DNA from: an uncultured Clostridium sp.
GTDB taxonomy: Bacteria; Bacillota; Clostridia; TANB77; CAG-508
Direction of reading: 5' to 3'
Length of the DNA stretch: 64,000 nucleotides
Assembly: GCA_900555835.1 (NCBI GenBank)
Contig: USMK01000002.1
Span: 1-64,000 of the forward strand
This document shows positions 36,989 through 45,587 of the stretch, piece by piece; positions within the stretch are counted from its first letter, which is position 1, and the number at the start of each line of letters is the position of its first letter. Position numbers and translations under genes: made by a program. The notes beneath the pieces are model-generated. The model was not told the DNA's origin. It saw only the letters and a program-made list of their open reading frames with translations, and made no database searches.

Positions 36989-37171
36989 ATGGCACAACCA
37001 AAAAGAAGATGGTCAAAGGCTAGAACAGGAGCAAAAAGATCTACTTGGAAATTAGAAAATCAAAATTTAGCTACTTGCAAACATTGCCACGAACCAGTGT
37101 TACAACACAGAGTTTGTCCTAATTGCGGATATTACGATGGCAAAGAAGTAGTAGCAAAAAAAGCCGAATAG
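36989..37171 (+). CDS. rpmF: ribosomal protein L32
   Basis: Sixty residues, full length, starting AQPKRRWSKARTGAKRSTW. The zinc ligands Cys30, Cys33, Cys43 and Cys46 are all present, so this is the zinc-binding (C+) form. It binds the 50S subunit near the exit tunnel. Site GAGGGGGGAA precedes the ATG. Confidence 0.97.
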   Translation: MAQPKRRWSKARTGAKRSTWKLENQNLATCKHCHEPVLQHRVCPNCGYYDGKEVVAKKAE

Positions 37172-37257
37172 GCATACCACATACTTGGTTCAAGGAATAA
37201 TTACACAACTTGTACTAGGTTTATGGCATATTATAAAAATAGGAGGTGTACTACAAA

Positions 37258-37521
37258 ATGACAAAGGAAAGAAAGCAAGAAATTATCAATACTTATAAAA
37301 GAGAAGAAAACGATACTGGATCACCAGAAGTTCAAATCGCTCTTTTAACAGAAAGAATCAATGAATTAACAGAACACTTAAAAGTTCATAAAAAAGATAA
37401 TCATTCTAGAAGAGGTCTTTTAAAAATGGTTGGTAAAAGAAGAAACTTACTAAACTACTTAGCAAAAAAAGACATCGAAAGATACAGAACAATAGCTCAA
37501 AAATTATCTTTAAGAAAATAA
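37258..37521 (+). CDS. rpsO: ribosomal protein S15
   Basis: Eighty-seven residues: [60 protein letters not shown]. The ATG at 37258 follows AGGAGGTG; a GTG at 37246 lies inside that site and is rejected. The 86-base gap after rpmF contains partly complementary segments that might be an S15 autoregulatory structure, but I cannot show it. rpsO-pnp order is conserved in bacteria. Confidence 0.97.
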   Translation: MTKERKQEIINTYKREENDTGSPEVQIALLTERINELTEHLKVHKKDNHSRRGLLKMVGKRRNLLNYLAKKDIERYRTIAQKLSLRK

Positions 37522-37528
37522 ATTTTGT

Positions 37529-37561
37529 AACAGGACAGACGCTTTTTAGCTCTGTCCTGTT
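37529..37561 (+). terminator. rpsO-pnp intergenic hairpin
   Basis: AACAGGACAGA and TCTGTCCTGTT form a perfect 11-bp stem with an 11-base loop, without a following T-run. It may be an RNA processing or attenuation structure between rpsO and pnp rather than a full terminator. Confidence 0.7.
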
Positions 37562-37576
37562 CGAAATTCTATAAAA

Positions 37577-37661
37577 CATTTAGTTTATGGATTTAAGTAG
37601 CTTGCACTAAGTATTTTTTAGTAAAGTATTTAGTAGAGGTTACTGAGGCCAAAACTAAATG
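37577..37661 (+). promoter_or_regulatory. structured pnp leader
   Basis: CATTTAGTTT (37577-37586) is perfectly complementary to AAACTAAATG (37652-37661). The 65 bases between can form a further small stem (ACTAAGTA with TATTTAGT). The structure lies just before the pnp binding site. In other bacteria pnp is autoregulated through its leader, so a similar role is plausible here. Confidence 0.45.
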
Positions 37662-37690
37662 TATAAATATTAAATTATTTGGAGGTAAAT

Positions 37691-39811
37691 ATGTTTAAAT
37701 CGTATACTATGGAGTTAGCTGGAAGACCACTAACAATTGAAACAGGAAAAATGGCAGGACTTGCTAATGGAAGTTGCTTAGTAAAATATGGAGATACAGC
37801 TGTTTTGGTAAATGTAACAGCTTCAAAAGAACCAAGAGATGGGATTGATTTCTTCCCATTATCAGTAGATTATGAAGAAAGAATGTATGCAGTTGGAAAA
37901 ATACCAGGAAGTTTCCAAAAAAGAGAGGGAAAACCAAGTGAAAAGGCTATTTTAACGTCAAGAGTTATTGATAGACCAATTAGACCTTTATTCCCAAAAG
38001 ATTTTAGAAATGATGTTTGCGTATCAGCACTTGTTTTATCTGTTGACCAAGATCATTCACCAGAAATATGTGCAATGATCGGTTCTTCTGCTGCACTTAG
38101 CATTTCAGATATTCCATTTGGTGGACCAACAGGTTCTGTAAATGTTGGATATGTTGATGGAAAAATAGTAATAAATCCAACAGAAGAACAAAGAAAAAAT
38201 AGCAAATTACGTCTAACTGTTGCAGGAACAATGGACAAGATTGCCATGATAGAAGCAGGAGCTGACGAAATATCTGATGATGTAATGCTAGAAGCTATAA
38301 AAATGGCTCATGTTGAAATTAAAAAAATATGTGAATTTATTTCTACAATGAAAGCAGAAATTGGAAAAGAAAAATTTGAATACAAATCTTTTTCGGTTGA
38401 CGAAGGAATATATAATGAAATAGAGGAAAAATTTAAAAGTAGAATGTATATAGATGTACAAGCTACTGAAAAACAAGAAAGAGATGAAAATATGCAAAAA
38501 TTTACAGAAGATGTAATGGCATATTTTACAGAAAAATTAAGTGAAGAAGAGCTAGAAGAAAAGAAAACAGATATTATAGACTCTATTTATAAATTAGAGA
38601 AAAAATGCGTAAGAGAAATGATATACAAAGAGCATAAAAGACCAGATGGAAGAGAAATAGACGAAATAAGACCATTATCTTGTGAAGTTGGAGTATTACC
38701 TCGTACACATGGAAGTGCTTTATTTACAAGAGGTCAAACACAAGTATTATCTATTGCAACACTAGGAATGACAAGTGAAGCTCAAATGCTTGATGGATTA
38801 GACAATGAAACAGAAAAAAGATATATTCACCATTATAACTTCCCAGGATACAGCACAGGAGAAGCAAAATCTTCAAAAAGTCCAGGGAGAAGAGAAATAG
38901 GACATGGAGCTTTGGCTGAAAAAGCCTTAGAACCAGTAATACCATCAGTAGAAGAATTCCCTTATGCAATAAGAGTTGTTTCGGAAGTTTTAAGCTCAAA
39001 TGGTTCTACATCACAAGCTAGTGTTTGTGGAAGTACATTAGCACTTATGGACGCAGGAGTTCCATTAAAAGCACCAGTTGCAGGAATTTCTACTGGATTA
39101 GTAACAGACCCAGAAGATTCAAATAAATATATTATGTTAACAGACATTCAAGGGCTAGAAGATTTCTTTGGAGATATGGATTTTAAAGTTGCTGGAACAA
39201 AAAACGGAATTACAGCAATTCAAGTTGATATAAAAGTAGAAGGATTATCTTATGAAATAATAGAAGAAGCATTTGCAAGAACTCATAAAGCAAGAAACTA
39301 TATATTAGACGAAGTAATGCTAAAACAAATAGCCGAACCAAGAAGTAATATTTCTAGATATGCTCCTAAAATTATAAATTTTAAAATAAACCCTGAAAAA
39401 ATAAAAGATGTTATAGGCTCAGGAGGAAAAACAATAAATAAAATAATTGCTGAAACAGGAGTAAAGATAGATATAGAAGAAGATGGAACAGTCTTTATTT
39501 ATGCACAAGAATCTGAAAATGCAAAAAAAGCACAAGAAATAATAGATGGAATAGCAAGAGATATAGAAGTTGGTGGAATATATCTAGGAACTGTAACAAG
39601 AATAATGAATTTCGGTGCATTTGTAGACATTGGAGGAGGAAAAGAAGGATTACTTCATATCTCTAAAATTTCAAAAGAAAGAGTAGAAAAAGTTGAAGAT
39701 GTACTAAAAGTAGGAGACAAAATTACAGTAAAAGTATATGAAATTGACCATCAAGGCAGAGTAAATTTAACAAGAAAAGACCTTGAAGAAACAAAAGCAG
39801 AGAAAGAATAG
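37691..39811 (+). CDS. pnp: polynucleotide phosphorylase
   Basis: 3'-5' phosphorolytic exoribonuclease, 706 residues. Two RNase PH domains (about 1-210 and 300-540; TRGQTQVLSIATLG, GHGALAEKALEPVIP), KH domain (VIGSGGKTINKIIAETG) and S1 domain (GTVTRIMNFGAFVDIGGGKE). The ATG at 37691 follows GGAGGT; TTG 37679 lies within the binding site. Works with RNase Y (49676) in mRNA turnover. Confidence 0.97.
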   Translation: MFKSYTMELAGRPLTIETGKMAGLANGSCLVKYGDTAVLVNVTASKEPRDGIDFFPLSVDYEERMYAVGKIPGSFQKREGKPSEKAILTSRVIDRPIRPLFPKDFRNDVCVSALVLSVDQDHSPEICAMIGSSAALSISDIPFGGPTGSVNVGYVDGKIVINPTEEQRKNSKLRLTVAGTMDKIAMIEAGADEISDDVMLEAIKMAHVEIKKICEFISTMKAEIGKEKFEYKSFSVDEGIYNEIEEKFKSRMYIDVQATEKQERDENMQKFTEDVMAYFTEKLSEEELEEKKTDIIDSIYKLEKKCVREMIYKEHKRPDGREIDEIRPLSCEVGVLPRTHGSALFTRGQTQVLSIATLGMTSEAQMLDGLDNETEKRYIHHYNFPGYSTGEAKSSKSPGRREIGHGALAEKALEPVIPSVEEFPYAIRVVSEVLSSNGSTSQASVCGSTLALMDAGVPLKAPVAGISTGLVTDPEDSNKYIMLTDIQGLEDFFGDMDFKVAGTKNGITAIQVDIKVEGLSYEIIEEAFARTHKARNYILDEVMLKQIAEPRSNISRYAPKIINFKINPEKIKDVIGSGGKTINKIIAETGVKIDIEEDGTVFIYAQESENAKKAQEIIDGIARDIEVGGIYLGTVTRIMNFGAFVDIGGGKEGLLHISKISKERVEKVEDVLKVGDKITVKVYEIDHQGRVNLTRKDLEETKAEKE

Positions 39812-39824
39812 AAAAAAATTTTTT

Positions 39825-39874
39825 ACACCTTGGACAAATTTTACTAAAAAATTCGCTAAGGTGTTGAATTTTTA
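39825..39874 (+). terminator. possible terminator after pnp
   Basis: ACACCTT pairs with AAGGTGT across a long loop, followed by GAATTTTTAT. Weak stem; it overlaps the next promoter. Confidence 0.45.
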
Positions 39875-39892
39875 TAAAATATGGAATATAAT
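39864..39892 (+). promoter_or_regulatory. promoter of the processive glycosyltransferase
   Basis: TTGAAT, 17 bases, TATAAT. Confidence 0.7.
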
Positions 39893-39935
39893 ATTAAGTG
39901 ATGTAATAAAATAAATAGAAAGAAAAGAGGTTAAA

Positions 39936-41174
39936 ATGAAATATTTATATATACTTCAACAAGCATTAATATGGATAATAACCATATTCTGGCTATATCA
40001 AATCGTGGTTAGTATGTGTTCGCTTGTAAAGTTAAAAGATAAGCCATTATTAACAAATAAAAAACACAAATTTATGGCAATCGTTCCTGCTCATAATGAG
40101 GAAATGGTTGTTGCAAATTTAATAGAAAGTTTGAAAAAACAAGACTATCCAAAGGAATTACTAGATATATATGTAATTGCAGATAATTGTACAGATAATA
40201 CAGCAAAGGTAGCAAGAGATGCAGGAGCAATTGTATATGAAAGATTTGACGAAACAAAGAAAACAAAAGGATATGCAATGCAATGGTTCTTAAAACAAAA
40301 AATAGAAGAAAATGCAGATTATGATGCTTTCTGTGTATTTGATTCAGATAATATTGTAATGCCAGATTTTATAACAAACATGAATAAAAAATTATGCCAA
40401 GGTGAAGAAATAGTACAAGGATATAGAGACATTAAAAATCCAACAGATAGCTGGGTATCAGCAGGATATGCAATATTCTATTGGACAATGAATAGGTTTT
40501 ATCATTTAGCAAGATACAATTTAGGACTTTCTCCACTTATAAATGGTACAGGATTTATGGTTAAATTTGATGTAATAAAACCTAATGGATGGCAAACAAA
40601 AACTCTTACAGAAGATATAGAATTTTCTTTGCAAAATATTTCGTCTGGTAGAAAACTAGGTTGGGCAATAGATGCAAAAGTATATGACGAGCAACCAGTA
40701 GATTTCAAACAATCCTGGTCACAACGTTCTAGATGGACTGTTGGACATTTACAATGTATGAAATATTACACAAAAGACCTAGCAGAAGGAATAAAGAAAC
40801 ATAAATCTTTAATGAATTTTGATGGATTTTTATATATTTTAGGTATACCAATGTTACTTATTACAACTTTATTATTAGTAGTAAATATGGTATTATACTT
40901 AACAAATGGAATGACAGGTGCTGAACTTATGGCAAATTATGGAAGATATTTAATATCAACATTTGTACTTCCAATAGCAACAGCCATACTTATAATGGTA
41001 CTTGATAAAAGAAAAATCAAACCAATGTTAAAAGGATTATTATTATACCCAATATTTATGGGATCTTGGATATTGATCAATTTTAAATGCTTAGTAAAGA
41101 GAGATTTACAATGGGAGAAGATTAAGCATGTTAGAAATATTAGTATTTCTGAGGTGGAGAAGGAATTGATTTAA
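39936..41174 (+). CDS. processive GT2 glycosyltransferase (NodC/BcsA-like)
   Basis: A 412-residue membrane enzyme. An N-terminal helix is followed by AIVPAHNEEMVVANLIESLK, IADNCTDNT, FDSDNIVMPDF, LTEDIEFSLQ and SQRSRWTVG, the D-D-D-QxxRW set of processive enzymes such as hyaluronan, chitin and cellulose synthases. Three C-terminal helices complete a synthase-and-channel layout. It may make a homopolymer on its own. Monocistronic, between promoter and terminator. Confidence 0.88.
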   Translation: MKYLYILQQALIWIITIFWLYQIVVSMCSLVKLKDKPLLTNKKHKFMAIVPAHNEEMVVANLIESLKKQDYPKELLDIYVIADNCTDNTAKVARDAGAIVYERFDETKKTKGYAMQWFLKQKIEENADYDAFCVFDSDNIVMPDFITNMNKKLCQGEEIVQGYRDIKNPTDSWVSAGYAIFYWTMNRFYHLARYNLGLSPLINGTGFMVKFDVIKPNGWQTKTLTEDIEFSLQNISSGRKLGWAIDAKVYDEQPVDFKQSWSQRSRWTVGHLQCMKYYTKDLAEGIKKHKSLMNFDGFLYILGIPMLLITTLLLVVNMVLYLTNGMTGAELMANYGRYLISTFVLPIATAILIMVLDKRKIKPMLKGLLLYPIFMGSWILINFKCLVKRDLQWEKIKHVRNISISEVEKELI

Positions 41175-41191
41175 GGGTTATATATTTTAAA

Positions 41192-41228
41192 AGAATAACG
41201 AATTTTGAGGTTCGTTATTCTTTTTAGT
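41192..41228 (+). terminator. terminator after the processive glycosyltransferase
   Basis: AAGAATAACGAA / TTCGTTATTCTT, 12 bp, then TTTAG. Strong. Confidence 0.88.
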
Positions 41229-41296
41229 TTTGGAATAATGCTTGGACCAGCAGAAAAAGAGAAAGTAAAATTTATAGACTTTATCCCCGTAAAGCC

Positions 41297-41324
41297 AAAA
41301 CGGAATACATTTGTATTCCGTTTT
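41297..41324. terminator. hairpin ending the small minus-strand unit
   Basis: AAAACGGAATACA / TGTATTCCGTTTT is a perfect 13-bp inverted repeat with a 2-base gap, A4 on one side and T4 on the other. It lies 19 bases beyond the stop of the 41567-41343 ORF. Confidence 0.7.
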
Positions 41325-41342
41325 GAAGTATTATGGATTATA

Positions 41343-41567
41343 TTAGGTATTCCAAAAAATAAATATTCTTTCTGTGCCTACGACAACAATAAGATATCCC
41401 ATATCTATAAGACAATTGATAGTTTCTGGAATAATTATTGCGCTCCGACTGATAGTTACACTACTGCTTCCGCTATTTTTGGCTGGTAATACATATGAAT
41501 TATATATGTATTCAACATTTTCAATAACCTGTTGCGAATATTTATCCCTGTTTTTAATTTCAACCAT
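41343..41567 (-). CDS. unknown 74-residue small protein
   Basis: Lies in the 590-base gap 41175-41764, which otherwise holds only terminators and a promoter. A perfect minus-strand promoter, AAAGGAGGA seven bases before the ATG and a downstream hairpin argue that it is real. The sequence starts MVEIKNRDKYSQQVIENVEY, has VLPAKNSGSSSVTIS in the middle and a hydrophobic end (MGYLIVVVGTERIFIFW). I do not recognise it. Codon 46 is an in-frame CGG (AGT-CGG-AGC); a +1 shift there would end after three more codons, so in this ORF the triplet reading gives the longer product. Confidence 0.5.
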   Translation of the reverse strand: MVEIKNRDKYSQQVIENVEYIYNSYVLPAKNSGSSSVTISRSAIIIPETINCLIDMGYLIVVVGTERIFIFWNT

Positions 41568-41635
41568 AATAATTCCTCCTTTGCTACCACATAAGCTGCC
41601 TCATGTTTAGAGGGCTTTATTATTTCTACTTGTTC

Positions 41636-41664
41636 ATTATATATCATTTAACATAAATTGTCAA
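41636..41664 (-). promoter_or_regulatory. promoter of the small minus-strand gene
   Basis: On the minus strand TTGACA (41664-41659), 17 bases, TATAAT (41641-41636): exact consensus. Confidence 0.8.
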
Positions 41665-41764
41665 TTTTATGAGCTTGTGAAATTTCCTTGTTTTTCTACT
41701 TAAAATGCTAGAATAAATTTATAATTTGTGATAAAATATTTGAGAATTAATTTGGAGTAGGAAA

Positions 41765-43357
41765 ATGAAGAATAGAGAGTTGGATAGAAAAACAATTATT
41801 ATTATATTGGCAATTGTTATAATTTTGCAAACTGTTTGTTATGCTGTATTGGCTACTCAGAAGGCTTATTTGCATGTTGATGAGGGATATTCTTATGGGC
41901 TGATTAATTATGATAAGCTTAATATTGCTGATAATGAGGATTTTTATGATAGTTGGCATGATGGGGAGTATTATAAGGATTATTTGACCATAAGTAATGA
42001 GGAGAAGAATGATTGGTCGCCTGTGTATGAAAATCAGAAAAATGATGTTCATCCACCATTTTATTATTTTTTGCTTAGAATAGCAGATTCTTTTAGTATA
42101 GATAATTTTTCTATGTGGCCGGGGATTACATTGAACATTATTATACATATTGGAATAACTATTTTTACATATTTAATTGCTAGTAAAATTTTTAAAAATA
42201 ATATTTCTGGTTTGATAATTGCATTTGCTAGTGGTTTAACTGTGTCTGCCTTGGAAACTGTTATGCTAGCTAGAATGTATGCTTTGACAGCACTTAATAT
42301 ATTGATTATAACTTATTTGCATATGATAAATTTTGAAAAATATAATATAAATGCTAGAATGCTTGCCATTATGGGAGCTTGTATTGTAATAGGTTCACTT
42401 ACTCATTATTATTATTTAGTTTTTATATTTGTAATATATGCTATATTTATGATAAAATATCTATTAGATAGAAATTACAAAATGGCTGGGAAATATACGC
42501 TAACAATGCTTATTTCAGCAATTGTTTCATTGCTTATTTTCCCATATTCGTTTAACCATATTTTTATGGGATACAGAGGGCAAGGAATATTGAGTAATTT
42601 ATCTGATGTACAAAAAGCTGGAGAAAACTTTGGCGGATATTTAGGTTTAGTCGTTAGAGATGCTTTTAATTATATTGGGGCTGTAATAATTATTGTGTTT
42701 GCTATAATTATTTTGTCTAAGATTTTAATTACAAGAAAAGAAATAACTTTTAAAATTAAAAATGAACAAATAATACTTGCAGTAATTCCTACATTTGTAT
42801 ATTTTTTAGTAATTGCAATGGGTTCGCCATATATTGAGATAAGATATATAATGCCAATTTGTCCTTTGATATTTATATTAGGCATATATGTTTTCAAAAA
42901 TATATTAGAGAAAGCATTAAATGCAAAACAAATTGGCATTACAATAAGTGTTATGCTTGTAGTTATGCTGATTACGCCAATTATAGAAAAACAGCCAATT
43001 TCATATATGTATACAGAGAAAAAGAATATTGTAGAATGGATAGAGCAAAATCATTCAATTCCTACAATTTACATATCTAAAAAAGAGCACAATAGGATAA
43101 TGGATGATGTTTATTTGTTTAGTAAAATAGATAAATTATATGTACTTTATTCAGAAAATGCAAGTGAGGAAAATTTAAAAATTGCATTAGAAAATCAAAA
43201 TATAGAAAATGGACTTATTGTTTTTATAAATGAATATGTTGATAATAACGAGTATTTAGATAAATTAAAAGCAGTTACAGGTTTAAATAGTTGTACTTGG
43301 ATAGAACGAATGAATGCTTGTGATATTTATTATTTAACACAAGAAAATTCTAATTAA
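41765..43357 (+). CDS. GT39-like GT-C membrane glycosyltransferase
   Basis: A 530-residue protein with about 11 helices. The first extracellular loop has HVDEGYSYGLINYD and, after a long insert, NDVHPPFYYFLLRI, the acidic and HPPxYY motifs of PMT/ArnT-like GT-C enzymes. These use a polyprenyl-phosphate sugar donor outside the membrane. A C-terminal soluble domain of about 130 residues follows. The first 200 codons prefer G- and T-ending codons, unlike the later part. Confidence 0.8.
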   Translation: MKNRELDRKTIIIILAIVIILQTVCYAVLATQKAYLHVDEGYSYGLINYDKLNIADNEDFYDSWHDGEYYKDYLTISNEEKNDWSPVYENQKNDVHPPFYYFLLRIADSFSIDNFSMWPGITLNIIIHIGITIFTYLIASKIFKNNISGLIIAFASGLTVSALETVMLARMYALTALNILIITYLHMINFEKYNINARMLAIMGACIVIGSLTHYYYLVFIFVIYAIFMIKYLLDRNYKMAGKYTLTMLISAIVSLLIFPYSFNHIFMGYRGQGILSNLSDVQKAGENFGGYLGLVVRDAFNYIGAVIIIVFAIIILSKILITRKEITFKIKNEQIILAVIPTFVYFLVIAMGSPYIEIRYIMPICPLIFILGIYVFKNILEKALNAKQIGITISVMLVVMLITPIIEKQPISYMYTEKKNIVEWIEQNHSIPTIYISKKEHNRIMDDVYLFSKIDKLYVLYSENASEENLKIALENQNIENGLIVFINEYVDNNEYLDKLKAVTGLNSCTWIERMNACDIYYLTQENSN

Positions 43358-43373
43358 AAGGAGGCATTTTTAT

Positions 43374-44237
43374 ATGCTAATAGATAATTTGAAATATGAA
43401 AAGAAGGTAAAAGTTTTTGCTTTTGTGGGGCCTTCTGGAACTGGCAAAAGTTACAGAGCTCAATGGGTTGCTAGTGATAGAAATATAGATTTTATAATAG
43501 ATGATGGACTTTTAATTCACGAAAATGAGGTAATAGCAGGAACATCAGCTAAAAAAGCACCAACCAAAATTGAAACTGTTAAAGCAGCTTTATTTAGTAA
43601 ACCAGAGCAAAAGGCAGAAATAACAAAAGCAATAAGACACTATAAACCAAATAGTATTTTGATTTTAGGAACATCAGACAATATGGTTAAAAAGATAGCT
43701 GAAAATTTAGGACTTCCAGAAATAAGCGAGTTTGTGTATATAGACGAAGTGGCAACAGAAGAAGAGATGGAAACTGCAAGAAGGATTAGAACAACAGAAG
43801 GAAAGCATGTTATACCAGTTCCGACCTTTGAAATTAAAAAAGATTTTTCAGGATTTTTATTGGATCCATTACAAATATTCAAATCAAAAGGGACAGGAAA
43901 TAAACCATATATATCAGAGAAATCAATTATTAGACCAACTTTTAGTTATCTAGGTAATTTTACAATATCTGATGCTGTATTTAGGCAAATTGCCGAACAT
44001 ATTGCAAATAAAACACCTGCGATATATAGAGTTACTAAAACTAGAATTAACAATGGAGATGAAGGTGTAGAAGTCTATATGGAAGTTGTAATTGTATATG
44101 GTTACAATGTACTTGATAGTTTAAGAGAATTTAAAACAAAATGCAAAAAGGAAATAGAAAAATTAACAGCTATGAACGTTGGAACAGTTGATGTAGTGGC
44201 AAAAGGAGTACAAATAATAGAAGAAAATAATAATTAG
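43374..44237 (+). CDS. P-loop NTPase fused to an Asp23/Gls24 domain
   Basis: A 287-residue protein in two parts. Residues 1-165 form a P-loop domain (FAFVGPSGTGKSYRAQWVA; NSILILGTSDNMV as a likely Walker B strand; EATEEE-like acidic helix). Residues about 190-287 (LGNFTISDAVFRQIAEHIAN, IYRVTKTRINNG, VYMEVVIVYGYNV, VGTVDVVAKGVQI) match the Asp23/YloU alkaline-shock fold. Asp23 proteins are associated with the membrane and cell-envelope stress. The fused form is less familiar to me; its role is unknown. It leads the cmk-plsC genes. Confidence 0.75.
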   Translation: MLIDNLKYEKKVKVFAFVGPSGTGKSYRAQWVASDRNIDFIIDDGLLIHENEVIAGTSAKKAPTKIETVKAALFSKPEQKAEITKAIRHYKPNSILILGTSDNMVKKIAENLGLPEISEFVYIDEVATEEEMETARRIRTTEGKHVIPVPTFEIKKDFSGFLLDPLQIFKSKGTGNKPYISEKSIIRPTFSYLGNFTISDAVFRQIAEHIANKTPAIYRVTKTRINNGDEGVEVYMEVVIVYGYNVLDSLREFKTKCKKEIEKLTAMNVGTVDVVAKGVQIIEENNN

Positions 44238-44248
44238 GAGGTATTTAT

Positions 44249-44935
44249 ATGTCTTTTATAGTCGCAATAGATGGAACTGCGGGAAGTGGCAAAGGAACAA
44301 TATCAAATATAATTGCAAAGGAATTAAACTTAACCAATATTGATACAGGAGCAACATACAGATGTGTGGCATTAGCTACAATTAAAAATAATATTAAATT
44401 AGAGGAAAAGGAAAAAATAATTGCACTTTTGGATAAAATATCAATTGATATTAAAGTGGATGGGCAAAATCAGATTTTTCTATTAGACGGAGAAGATGTA
44501 TCAGAAAAAATAAGAAGTGCAGAAGTTACAGCCATTGTATCACAAATATCAGCTATACCAGAGGTTAGACTAAAATTAGTAGAATTGCAAAGAAAACTAG
44601 CACAAGGTAAAAATGTAATAATGGATGGAAGAGATATTGGCACATATGTATTTCCAAATGCAAATGTAAAAATATATTTAGATGCATCAGTAGAAAAAAG
44701 AGCAGAAAGAAGATTTGAGGAAAACAAGCTAAAAGGAATAAACACAAGCTATGAAGAAGTATTAGAAAATATAAAAATGAGAGATAGGCAAGATAAAGCA
44801 AAGAAAATAGGTGCATTAAAAATTGCAGAAGATGCAATAGTTATAGACACAAGTAATTTGGCCATTGAAGAAGTTGCCGAAAAAGTTAAAGAAGTAATAA
44901 AAAAAAAGGAGAAATATAGCAAATGGACAAAATAA
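44249..44935 (+). CDS. cmk: cytidylate kinase
   Basis: Phosphorylates CMP and dCMP. 228 residues: VAIDGTAGSGKGTISNIIAK P-loop, NIDTGATYRCVAL, VIMDGRDIGTYVFPNA and YLDASVEKRAERRFEEN. Overlaps plsC by 13 bases. Confidence 0.96.
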   Translation: MSFIVAIDGTAGSGKGTISNIIAKELNLTNIDTGATYRCVALATIKNNIKLEEKEKIIALLDKISIDIKVDGQNQIFLLDGEDVSEKIRSAEVTAIVSQISAIPEVRLKLVELQRKLAQGKNVIMDGRDIGTYVFPNANVKIYLDASVEKRAERRFEENKLKGINTSYEEVLENIKMRDRQDKAKKIGALKIAEDAIVIDTSNLAIEEVAEKVKEVIKKKEKYSKWTK

Positions 44936-45540
44936 AATATATTTATAAAAGAGCAAAAAGAAAAGTAGTAAAAGCATTTTTACATTTTCTAGTATTGATA
45001 GTTTACAGACCTAAAAAAGTAGGCGAAAAAAATATTCCAAAAGAAGGTGGTTACATAATTTGTGCTAACCATGTACATGCACTAGATGCACCATCACTTG
45101 TACTTAGTATGAGAAGAGAAGTAATTTTCATAGCAAAAGAGGAATTGTTCAAAAACGCATTTTTTAAATGGCTTGGAAATACTTTTGATGTAATTGCAAT
45201 AAAAAGAGGAAAAGGCGATATTGATGCAATGAAACTAGCTTTTAAGGCTATAAAACAAAATAAACTATTAGGATTATTTCCAGAGGGAACAAGAAATGGA
45301 ATGAAAAAAGGCGAAAAATTACATAGTGGAGCTGCTTTAATTGCATTAAAAACAAAAACAAAAATAATTCCAGTGGGAATTCAAGGAAATTTTAAACCGT
45401 TTAGAAAAATAAAATTTAATTTCGGAAAGCCAATGGATTTTTCCGAATATGCTGGACAAACCAAGAATAAAGAAGTTTTAGATATGATAACAAAACAAGT
45501 TATGGACGAAGTAGTAAGATTGACAAATGAGAAAATTTAG
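44923..45540 (+). CDS. plsC: 1-acylglycerol-3-phosphate acyltransferase
   Basis: Makes phosphatidic acid at the membrane. 205 residues with NHVHALDAP (HX4D catalytic motif), AIKRGKGDID and FPEGTRNG. cmk-plsC is a conserved clostridial pair, but the ispH and rpsA genes often found next are absent here. The promoter of typA lies in its last codons. Confidence 0.93.
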   Translation: MDKIKYIYKRAKRKVVKAFLHFLVLIVYRPKKVGEKNIPKEGGYIICANHVHALDAPSLVLSMRREVIFIAKEELFKNAFFKWLGNTFDVIAIKRGKGDIDAMKLAFKAIKQNKLLGLFPEGTRNGMKKGEKLHSGAALIALKTKTKIIPVGIQGNFKPFRKIKFNFGKPMDFSEYAGQTKNKEVLDMITKQVMDEVVRLTNEKI

Positions 45541-45548
45541 TATATAAT
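45520..45548 (+). promoter_or_regulatory. typA promoter inside the plsC 3' end
   Basis: TTGACA, 17 bases, TATAAT: exact consensus. The -35 box and half of the spacer are plsC coding sequence. Confidence 0.85.
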
Positions 45549-45587
45549 ATTTTTCTGTAATTATATGAGAAGAAGGGGAAGTATAAA

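Noticed and set aside
41205..41489. Plus-strand ORFs in the 41.2-41.6 kb gap
   Set aside because: They run through two hairpins, lack binding sites and lie opposite the better supported minus-strand unit.
41456..41647. 63-codon minus-strand ORF starting at 41647
   Set aside because: Its start lies upstream of the predicted transcript start, inside the promoter spacer, and it overlaps the 41567 ORF that has the real binding site.
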